Source: Opisthocomus hoazin (Eukaryota > Chordata > Aves > Opisthocomiformes > Opisthocomidae). Taken from it: a stretch of 64,000 nt of DNA. A program made the translations under genes and the position numbers. Positions within the stretch are counted from its first letter, which is position 1; each line of letters starts with the position of its first letter. Under the pieces are notes generated by a model. It did not search any database, had not been told where the DNA came from, and saw nothing but the letters and a program-made list of their open reading frames with translations. Shown here in pieces: positions 12,601 to 22,900 of the stretch. Where the stretch lies: contig NC_134415.1 of assembly GCF_030867145.1 (NCBI RefSeq), positions 12,378,417 to 12,442,416 on the forward strand, in the 5' to 3' direction.

Positions 12601-15600
12601 AGGGGTTCTTTCAGTTCACTGATGGTGCCACGCAGCTGCTGTCCTATAGCAGTAAGACTTGAGAACCCTCAGCAATGTGAGAAGAAACTGGGGCTGGCAG
12701 ATATACAACCAGAACTGCTGCAGGCAAGTCAAGCACAGGACATATGAAATCCGTGTATCCTGATGAGTGATAAAACAATGGAGGCATTTTATTTTTTTTA
12801 ATCTGACTCACGTATTCACTTCCTCTGTCTAAGGGCAATACGCAGGTGGGAACAACATTGCTTCCAGTAACTGGAAGAATTTTCCCCCAGACGGAACTTC
12901 CTTGGTCAGCGCACCTACTGGTAAATAGCCTGGGGAATTCCAAATATAATTTCAAAATAGTTTCTGAAGTGGGATCGGACCTTCAAAAAGGCAATGAAAT
13001 TCAGCATTTCCAAACTGATCACCTAAGCCTGGAAGAAGAGCGTTACCTTCTTGCCATGCAAGATCAACAACAAGATCTGTAGGAGGGCTCAGCACTGCTG
13101 GGATGGAATGAGAAAGGTATGGTGGTACCAGGAAGTCTTTGTGGTGTTCAAACGCATTCGCTGACACACTTCCGTAACTACATGTCTGATCTTTGTCTAG
13201 AGCAGCAAACTTTCCAAGTATTTGTATTCTATGGAGGGCCTGAAAGGGGGCAGAGAACTTGGTCCAAAGGTTGCTGATGGCCTCTCCCGACCCTGGATTA
13301 CATGGCTACTGTCTGAACAGCTGTCCTGAATCTTTCCATGGAAGACAGAGGTGAAGATATCTGCATGCCCCAGTACTTCCTCCTGCAGGAGACAAAGTTT
13401 CTGGAAAAGTAGAGGTCGGTCTACGTGGACCCTACTGGGGAGGGAGCAAAGGGTATGTACCTTTGTGAAGCTGGCATTGGAAGGATAGGCGATCTCTCTC
13501 TCGAACTGATATGAGCCAAAGAGAGAGGAAGCTTCTGATCATGGAGAGGAAAGAGAAGGTTTCTTTGCTGAGAAGGTTCCTAAGAAGGTTCTGTCTCCAG
13601 GGCAGGAGCCACCAGCTCCATCCCCTACTTCTCTAACCTTGACCAAATTTCCCATCTGCGGCTGTTGCTTGCAGAGCCCTTATCAAGTTTCCCTCCAACC
13701 ACCCCATTTCCCGCTAACTCCTTTTAAAGGTGCATTTAAGCAAACTGTGCACCAGTTCCTTCCTCTTTCCTGTCAGGTCTTCTCACAGCAGTATACAAAC
13801 AGTCTTCCACCACCACTTACTCCTGGGCAGAATATACAAGCCATCCTGGCTACCTTCTCCCTAACAGGCAAGTCTACCCAAGGCTGGTGAGGGCAGGTTA
13901 CCCAAAGCTCTGGAGAAGCATGGGGTGGTTCCTCAGGGATCTCAAGATGGTAGTCAGGTGGTCACACAAGGAAAGTCCACAAGGACACAGCCCGACAGCG
14001 AGGACAGGATGGCGGGTCACAAGTCAACGGGGGAAGCGTCTCGTGTCCTTGCAAAGGTCATGTGGGGCACAGCAACCACCAGCAATTCAGACGCTGTTGG
14101 GAAGACCAACACTCTGCCTGCTGCCCAGGGTCCACCCTCTCACAGGCTAAATACCAGTTCAGCTTCCACACTGGACATGGTACGACCAGAGGTCAATGCA
14201 GCAGAGGCTCTTTCACTGCATGCAGGTTGATGGTCCTGTGACCCAGGGACGCAAAGCAGTGTGCGGCATCTTCCGTGATGTGACGGGGCACCCAAACACC
14301 ACAAAGCATCCCGCCTCTGCGTGGAGATGTGGTGCTTGTGTCCTCACTGGTTCACGGCTGGAGTTCAGGATGATGTGAAAGACATCAATTCTTCTAGCAG
14401 AGGCTACTGTGTCTCGTAACTCACATGAGGTGAACCACCTGAGCATCAGATACTTCAACCTACCGGTCCGGTCCTGTTGCACTGAGTTGCTTTCTAATCC
14501 AGACATAGCTCCACCAGCACAAAGATCCCCAGGAATAAGCAAAGCTGCAGCAAACACTGGGCTTGGAAGGTGAAGGTAAGACCGACAGAGCAGCCAGCAG
14601 CAGCTCCCTGTGAGAGAACGGAACGCAGTTCCAGCTGCTCCTCTGCGGATCTGCAGACCAGATGAGAGTTCACCTCCCGGGGTTCGCCCAGGCAGCCATC
14701 CCACTCGGATGGCTCCGGCTCCACTCCGCGTGGGCAGCCGCGACCAGCCGGACCCACGGCAGGAGACGTACCCGGTGTGGGACCTGTCCTCCAAAGCACA
14801 GCTTTCCCAGACGCTTGGTTTACCCTGATCAGACGTGTTACCTGAACGCGAAGGCAGGCTGCCCCAGCAGGAGAATATACTGGTACTAAGAATTAAATAC
14901 ACGAAATTTAATGCTCCTTTCACATCAGTATTTTGTGGAAGCATTCATCTGCAATGATGACTTGAAAGTGTACCTCCGCAAGAAGGATACCAGGAGCAGA
15001 AAGGATTTGTGTGTGGTTTTCGTCTAGTCCATACTTCCCACACAATTTTGGACAAAATGACATCTCAGGATCCCTTCCAGTCCTATTTCTCCTGAGTTTA
15101 CAGTGCCATTAAATATGGTAACTTTGTTGTTATTGGGACAGAGGTCCAGTAACAATTTCTTATCTTTCTGGACAAGAAAACAGGTTTTATTGTTTTATTT
15201 AATGATGCTGTTCTGCACTGATTACACTGTATTTTAGCACTTGTCAAAATTCAGTGTCTGTACTCTGACCTCTTTTTTCCCTCAAAGTCATACTAATAAC
15301 CTCAATAAATCTGAAGTTATCAGTAAGCTTTAGGGATGTGGAGAGCTTAGTGTTTTGGTGAAATACCAATATATGTGTGTTAAAATGGGTTCTAGAAACT
15401 TTCCAGAATTTGAGATGCATTAATTAGGAAAAAATTAGATTTAATCAGCATTTATATAATGTCGCAGATTCTGGAAAGTTTGTAGCCAATACACCTTTAC
15501 AAACGAGCTAAAATCAGGCCTTCTGTCACTCTTCGTAACTATAGATTGAAATTGTGTAAGAATGTGAAATTAACTGGAAAAGCAGCAGTCTTGTGGATAA

Positions 15601-17879
15601 TGATAATATAAAAAATGAGCACTTTTCTCAGCTTAAGTCTCTATGATTTCGTTAATTACCTGTCTTAGCTCTGGATTTGAAATCACATTCGCTTCAAAGC
15701 CCAGTGACAGGTGACAGATTGTTCCTAGCAGACGCACCCCTAGTACCTATGGAGCTGATGGTTACGAGGTTTAAATAAAATCAAAATGCCTAAATTCTGC
15801 TCCTCTGAGTGCATAGCAGCCCCACATTTTTTTGGAGAAAGACCTAAGAAAGGAAATGGTGAGGGTTTGGGGACTGTTCCATGATTTGACTTAAAAACAA
15901 CAGCGCAATGCCTGAAGTTCTTCTCAGGGATTGGTCTTTTGCCACAGCTCATCTGAGGAGATAATTATGCCAGTTATAGATAAGGTTTGAAAGAGACCTC
16001 TAGTATGTTCCAAATAAATCTGAGGCTAGCCTGTCGTTAGGTTGGAAAAAAAACAACCCAAAACCCAGAACATTTAACAGCATTGTTTTTTTAAGATTCA
16101 CTACAAGCATTTTAAAAAGATGGGGGATTTAAGACAAACTGCTGCATCGCAACGATCATCTTGATCGACGAGTTTAAAGTATCCTCACAGGAGGTAAACA
16201 AATGTAAAAAGGAAAACATAAAATACGGGAACATATGTATTGTTCCCAAGCACAAGGATGAGGCAGGAATCGGATGGAAACGATGCTATTACTGAGAATT
16301 ACACTATCATCAGCCCAAGTCAGCACTCTGAAGGACCATTCGTCAAAATATGCGCTCCTTTCCCCTCCTCACCTCAGAAACGGCCCCTCTCTGGGGCACA
16401 GGGTTTGGTGCAGCTTCTTGGTGAAGCTTCCTGCCAACACAGCCTTCCCCCAGACTGGGAGAATAGCTCACCAGCCACCTCTGGCTGCTGTTAGGCTGGT
16501 TTAGTTTCAGCAGACCAGAAAATCTATTCTATTAGACATCAATTACACCCAACTCTCTAAGAATTTTAAACAGTCTGTAAGTGAGGTAATTACGTGCGTG
16601 CTGAGCTTCTGCTCTCGTTCCTGCAGAGGTACTGAGAAGGCATTGGTCTGACATGCTGGGAAAATACAACTATCAGCATGGCAAAAATGTATGGGAAAAT
16701 AAAATGACCAGCATAAGTAAGGAAAACCTTTTGCACAGAGCAGCAGCCACGGAACAGGTCGGTGCCCACGCTCAGGAGGTCCGCAACTGAATTTCGAGGG
16801 CAGCTCTCTTCTTTTGCTGGTGAGGACAACTGCACCGGGCCCCGCGCTAAGGTTGGGGAGCTCCTGCAGCCTCCCCAGCAGCCCCACCGCACACGTGCAG
16901 GGGGACGACAACCAGCAGCTCTGCGCAGGGGGGGCACATGAATCACCCTGGTCCGCCCAGTGAGCTCCAGCTGCCCTGCTGTTTCCCAAAACCTCAGAGC
17001 ACACCTTCTGCCCCCCACCAAATTCCGCTGGCTGTCTTGCATCAGGTGCTCCATAGAGCTAGTTCGTAGATGTGACTTCAGCCCAGCGCCCAATGCTTTA
17101 TGCGGGAAACTAGGATTCTCCAAAATCCAAATCCGACAGAAGGTCGCAGCCCTCGGTGGCCAGCCACCAACAGACTGACTCAGCCCTGAGGCCAGGTCAC
17201 AGCATGGCATCAGGGAAAGAGCAAATAATACTGGATCCAAAAACACTAGCAACCAGGTACGAAGTGTGTTTAATCTCCGATCCTTCTCAGAGAGCAGCAG
17301 AAGACGTATCAGCTACAGAAATATTTATATGCTACATCAACACTCTCAGTGTGCAAGACGTGAAGTCATTCCTGTCACTGAATGAGAAGAACCTTGAGTT
17401 CTTGCCAGGGAATCTGGACACCATAGCAGGACACCTGAGGTGCCTGCAAATCTGGAACAACTGTTTGGAAATAGTATCTTGTGTTTGACTTTGATCTCTC
17501 CAATCTCAGCCTTGCAGACTGGCTGTTTCTCAGGGAGACTCTTCTGAAGCCACAAGCTTTCTTTCCACCAGTCCTTGCCAAAGGTGCATTATTTGGTACA
17601 GCAGAACCTGCCCTAGCGTACCGAAACCAGCCTTTGCAGCACAATGGAAAAACATACCCTGATTTCTCTGAATCTCTCCATGTATTTCGGATGGCGGCTG
17701 TCTTAGGAGTCTACTGTTACTTCCAGTGGAACAAAACACCTCGCACGCAGCAGGGTACTAGAAGACAGTCGTGTCACCAGACAAAGTGGGGATAAGTCAG
17801 TGAAACATACTCTAAAATGTCTGGTACTTGGTTACAAATTTGAACATAAAAATCCAAACCCCTTATACCTCCCCTCTGC

Positions 17880-17915
17880 AAAAAAAAAAAGAAAAAGACA
17901 AAAACAAAAACAAAA
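17880..17915. repeat. A-rich simple repeat
   Basis: A poly(A) run followed by imperfect AAAAAC units. The upstream 400 bases carry an open + frame (17156-17488), so I considered a processed pseudogene, but no parent is recognisable. Confidence 0.6.
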
Positions 17916-20239
17916 CCAACACCATCCCCTCACCACTGCCAAAACCCAAGATATAATGAAATCTACCTGAAACACCATATTTTTTTTCTAGTTGCTACAG
18001 GGCATCGTTTCTGGACATCCCTCCCAGCTGTCCGAGTTGAGTGTCTACTTTCATACGCTCTGCTCCTTGAACGCGACTCCTCAGAACAGCCTCTCTCCCT
18101 GTATGCTGCTAATTATAAATCTACTTTAATGACACATTGCATGCAAAACACATCATCAGAGTGGCTCCTGGCATGCCACTTCTCTCCTCTCTTACCCTTC
18201 AGGTCCGTGATATCATTATATTACATCACCGTCTGTGTTAAAAATGAACCAGTTGTTCAGACCATAGCACATTAATGCAGTAAGGTTATTTCCCTTCTCT
18301 GGGCTTTAACCTAATCCTGGCAAAAATGCGAGAGCTACAGTGAGAAATGCGAAAAGTTAATTTAGCTGTTGTTGGATATAAAGGGAAGAGTGTCAGGGCA
18401 GGAGCAGCACACAGTGATACTGCCTCAGAACGCCCTTGAGGTCTCCAGAAACGGGTGATGAAGGAATATTTACACCCGAGAGGGTGCCTGAGCATTTAAG
18501 AGCCTTCAATAGATTTTCATTTTTTTCCCCTACAAATTTTCTAGTTCTGTTGTGCTGTTTAAATAGCTTACTTCTAAATAAATGTCTTACTGGCACAACC
18601 CTCTTCCGTTTGTTATGAATTCTCAGAAACCACCTCCCAAAAGAAACAATTACCATACAAATAGCTTCTTAGTTCTAGTCTCCAGTTTCCCCTCAGGAAT
18701 TCATAAAGATTCCGGCTGACACGTTCCTATGACAGAGGTGGAACACGAGGCTCGGAGTTCATAATACCCCCCCTCCACACCGACCGTGACAGAAACCTCA
18801 GGACAGCTACCGCATTTTGAAAAATTAAGACGTGAAATGGAAAGGGAAGTTTTCGAAGGAAGTTAGATAAACATGTCAGGAATGAAACCAGCCCAAGCAA
18901 CGTAGCTCTGAGGCAAGGGAAGAGTTCCCTTCCACACTCCTGTTTCTATAACCCCACAGTTACCAGACCATTATTATTCAGACTTGTTTCAGAAATAGCA
19001 TCTATCTCCTAATGTTTTCGGCTTCAGAAGAAAAGTTCTGTGACCTACAAAGTTGCGACTTTAAAAAATGGACCAAAAACCAGCAGAAATAAATACTACC
19101 ATCATCTGCTTGAAGTGGATTACAGTGACATAGAAGAACGCTTAGTGTCTGCCAGAATTTGCCATTAACACGTTTAAGACATGCTTTATAGGCAAAACAG
19201 AAATCATTTACATTACATGAAAAATTTTGGTTACTTAAGAAAACATCTGTTCTATTTGTAGTCAGCAGCATCCTTCAGTCCAACTGCTACTCGGAAGTCA
19301 GGAAATTCTAAATGTAGCTCTGCATCTAACAGTATAGCTGCAATTGTAACAGTTAGGTTTCCTGGGTTCCTGCCTGCGCTGTCGTGACACGAGTGCCTTT
19401 TGTGCACTGCCCGATGTCCCGTACATGGTGGCCTCCTTCCCGCTGGCGGGCTACAGAGTTTTGCCTGGCTCGACCTCTAAACCCGGCAGTGGAGGGTGAG
19501 GGGACAGAACCAGGACTGCTGCCAAAGACCCACCCAAACCAGCCCCAAGCCGGCAATTTCAGGGTGGCGTGGACAGGCATGCAGCATCACAGCAAAGGAT
19601 TAATCAACACTAATAAAAATGAAGGTTGCGTACATACAGGAAAAGTTCAAACCGCTGAGAGCAACTGTCAGCCGGCACGCTACGATGGATAAAACTGAGC
19701 ATGCACGGGCAGCTTCCACCAAGGTCTCCATCTCCAGATCAAGTCATTAAGGAAAGAAGCTCTACCAAGGGTTTAATCGAAGGTCAGTCCAGCCCTTGTA
19801 GCAAATGACGCCGGCAAGGCAGCGGGCGTATTTCAGCAGCTCTCACGTTCCCTGTACTGTCACCCTCGTACACGTAACAGTACCACGTGCCCACACAGCC
19901 TCATCCCGCTTCACCAGCTAACAGGCTGAAACCTGCATTTTAGCTAGCTAGAACCAGTTATCCGCATTTTTATTTGAATCCAAGATGTGAAAAAGGACAT
20001 CCTACGTCCAGAGCCTTCAGAACACGTCAGGAGAAAAGCAGCAGAAGTACGAGGCCTTGACAGGGACACTGCGCTGGCTCGGGGAGCCGGGCACCTCGTG
20101 CGCACGTTTGGGATCGCTGCCTTGGCTGTCTGACCCTGGCGGGCATGACCGACGCAGAAGGAGACTTCTTTCCTTAAACTCCTTCCTTCAGGCTGGACGG
20201 GGCTCTGAGCAGCCCACGCGGGCTGACGGTGTCCCTGCT

Positions 20240-20318
20240 CGCTGCAGGGGGTTGGGCCGCACGGCCTCTAAGGGCCCTTCCCTGGCCCTAAACATCCTAT
20301 GATTCTACAGTTCTAACT
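20240..20318 (+). mobile_element. Decayed CR1 3' end fragment
   Basis: 'GGGGTTGGGCCGCACGGCCT' followed by a CCCTTCCCTGGCCCTAAACAT-like stretch and TATGATTCTAC has the order of the CR1 3' terminus (GGTTGGACTAGATGACCT..CCTTCCAACCC..ATTCTATGATTCT). It is strongly diverged. Confidence 0.45.
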
Positions 20319-20601
20319 CCACAAATGGTCATAGTTACTGATTTTAGAGCAACTTCTAAAGCAGATGGAGAATGGTGAGGTGCGGCCGTAAAGCAGACTA
20401 ACGACTGACTACCAAAGAGGGGGCAGAAAAAATCGGAATGTTACTTCTATGGCCAACTTCAGCACAATTTGTGTGATCTGGATATTTGGGAAAGGGATAA
20501 ATGACACGTATGGAAAACCACGCGCTTCTCCCCAGCCTGCCCTTGACAGACAGACAGAAGATGCTCTGGTTGTGTACTCTGCTCTCCAGCACCTTCATTA
20601 A

Positions 20602-20815
20602 TCACAGAATCACAGAATGGTAGGGGTTGGAAGGGATCTCTGTGGGTCATCTAGTCCAACCCCCCTGCCAAAGCAGGGTCACCCAGAGCAGGCTGCACAG
20701 GACTGCGTCCAGGCGGGTCTTGAGTATCTCCAGAGAAGGAGACTCCACAACCTCCCTGGGCAGCCTGTTCCAGGGCTCTGTCACCCTCAGAGGGAAGAAG
20801 TTCTTCCTCGTGTTC
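20602..20815 (-). mobile_element. CR1 LINE 3' tail
   Basis: Its + strand face reads 'ATCACAGAATCACAGAATGG' then 'TGGGTCATCTAGTCCAACCC', the complement of the CR1 3' end. On - it retains the [13 protein letters not shown] part of the reverse transcriptase C-terminus. It is truncated at about 20815. Confidence 0.94.
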
Positions 20816-21841
20816 CTCCTCCCATTCTACAAACCATTTCCTGTCCCAAAGCAAAAAAGCTCTTTCCATTCTTCTCCTTCAGAACACAATCTTCCGCAGG
20901 CCAGGCCACCTTGTCAGCGGTAAAAGCAGCATCTGCTTCCCATCATCGCGGCCCTGTTGAACTCAGACATAATAGCCTGCTCTTGGGGTTCCTTACTGCA
21001 TTCTGCAATGTTTGTCATTGCTTTATAAAATGCAATTACATTTGTTAAACCAACTCAGATAAAAACAGACACTGCAAACTCTTCCAAGGAGAGATGAAGC
21101 CAGTAATTTTTTTTCACATATTATAGCAAATGCCCTATGTTTGCAGCACTACATACATCATACATATTAGCTTTAAACAGGCCAAACTACTCACAATTCA
21201 AGCAATGTTTACTGCTCTTTTTAAAACAGATAGTAAATGCATCGAATCAGTGTGTTCCACAAATTCAGAGCACTGCCTGCAAAGTTTACAAAGATGATAA
21301 AAGTCACAGACTGGGACTGTTGGGAAGGATTAAGACTTGCTTCTAATCCGTCACAGATTTAAATAGCTTTTGCAAACATACGGTGGCACTTTTCAACTAG
21401 TGACATGTGAAAATTGATTAACTGTAAAAACACATTGTTTTCAAAGTCCTGAAAACACGTAATTTAACAGAAAACTCGAGCTGGCTTAAATTACAGTGTG
21501 TGGAAAAGACCATTTTATTTAGCATAGGATCAAAAAAACCCACAAAAATAGTATTTAACAAGGTCTGAAGATGTCTCATTCCTCCCAGGAAAGTGACAAG
21601 TTTCAAGACACACTTTTTTAAATCAAAGAGCTGTACGACGCATCTCTCACCCTTGTCATGCTTCATTGCTAAGATTAAAAAGGTCCTGAACTGAGCCCGT
21701 AATTCGTTACTTGTCAGGTAGAGACTTGTTTGCTTGCAGCAAAATGTACTATTGCAGTACCCTGCAGAACTGTAAGACTCTGCCCTGCGTTACTGAGTAC
21801 TAATTAACTCTTCCAATACTAACACAGGTACAGCTATTTAC

Positions 21842-22000
21842 CTGCGGGACCATTTCCAGCGTCTCTATCGGATTCAGCACGGGACCTCCCCCTACTGAAC
21901 CCACTAGTGTTTCGCCTAATTCAGCCGGAAATGTCCCACGCCAGACCACCTCCAAGAGCACTTCTTCTGAAACAGTTTCCCCCCCAGCTCCTTCCCCCGC
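21842..22000 (-). other. Possible divergent first exon opposite COX20
   Basis: On the - strand an open frame of about 50 codons (…SEEVLLEVVW…, ending …ETLEMVPQ) runs out of the CpG island and meets a canonical splice donor, CCGCAG|GTAAAT, at 21842. Its position head-to-head with COX20 fits a divergent transcript from a bidirectional promoter. I do not recognise the protein, and it may be non-coding. Confidence 0.3.
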
Positions 22001-22900
22001 CGCCCGGCTGCGGGTCAACTTTCCTCGCCCCACCACAGCACCCCGGGATGGAGCCCGCCTCCCCCCCTTCCCCGCGCCGCCTGCACTCCGTGAAGGATCC
22101 CCGGGCCCCCTCCTCCCACTCGGCGCTACCCGCCCGGCGCCTTGACGCCCCCCAGTCCCGCTACCCCTCTCTGTAACAGCCCAGCGCAGCCGGGCCGGGC
22201 CGAGGCCCGCAGGCCGCGGCGAGGCCTCCCTTCGCGGGGAGCCCGCCCCACGCCCGCTCTGCGCCGGGGGGGCGCTGCTGTCACCCCGCCCACGCGCACA
22301 GGGCCCAGCACACGCGTCACGCGCCCAGGGCCCGCGCGGCCGCCTCCTGCGGGGGGGGAGGGGAGTGGGGAGGGGGAAGGGGGCGGGGTTAACACCGGCG
22401 CTGCCCCGCCCCGCCCCGCGTGCGTGCGTGCGCGCGCCCCGCGCCGTGACCCATTTCACCGAACAAAGGATTTTGCTGGAATCTCAGCGCTGGGACCTAA
22501 AATGGCGCCGGCGCGCTGCCCCCGCCCCTCTCCGCGGGCACCATAGAGATGGGGCCGGCCCGGCAGGGTAGAGCGGCTCCTCCCCGCGCCTTCTCTAGGC
22601 GGCCGTAGTCCGGCCTCGCTGGTGCGCGGCGGGGGGGGAGGGAGGAGTGAGGCGCTGTCGCATCATGGCGGGCGAGGGCGACTCTGAGCCGAGGAAGGTA
22701 ATGGAGGATGGCGAGGGAGGGGAGAGGTGACGGCGGAGCGGCGGGGAGCCCTGTGCCTCCGGGGAGGCAGCTGGGGAACGCTCCGGGGAGGCCGGTGGCG
22801 GGGCCGGGGCCGAGTGCGTGGGGCGGGCTGGGGGTTTCTGTCGGCGGGTGTCGCGCTGTCGCGACACTGGAGCCTTCGTGAAGCCGGCGGCTGGCGATGG
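21950..22900. promoter_or_regulatory. CpG-island promoter of COX20
   Basis: A high density of CpG and GC boxes (GGGCGGGG and CCCCGCCC types), with a CGTGCGTGCGTGCGCGCGC alternating stretch at about 22418-22438 and G runs at 22630-22641. AAAATGGCGCC at 22499-22509 and CATCATGGCGGG at the COX20 start are YY1-like motifs often found near starts of housekeeping genes. No TATA box is evident. The transcription start is inferred within about 22500-22660. Confidence 0.8.
22665..22697 (+). CDS. COX20: COX20 coding exon 1
   Basis: Encodes 11 residues, [11 protein letters not shown], ending AGGAAG|GTAATG (phase 0). This N-terminus is variable in the family. Confidence 0.93.

Larger units (their letters stand above)
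8210..20240. other. Large intergenic stretch, no supported gene
   Basis: About 12 kb of mostly unique-looking sequence. The longest frame is 243 codons on - at 14213-14944; another of 220 codons on - is at 16590-17252. Neither shows a domain I recognise. I see no intact retroelement. It has simple repeats at 9514-9552 (AGG), 9652-9669 (AGC) and an A-rich run at 17880-17915. It may hold regulatory DNA or the 3' end of the upstream gene's neighbourhood. Confidence 0.4.

Noticed and set aside
16590-17252. 220-codon - frame as a gene
   Set aside because: No domain, no start or splice structure, and overlapping open frames on both strands.
17156-17915. Processed pseudogene ending in the A-rich run
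   Set aside because: No parental gene recognised, the frame is short, and the A-rich run is an imperfect AAAAAC repeat rather than a clean tail.
21800-22459. 219-codon - strand frame as a full protein
   Set aside because: Most of it is Arg/Gly/Pro-rich CpG-island composition; only the last part with a splice donor was kept as a candidate exon.
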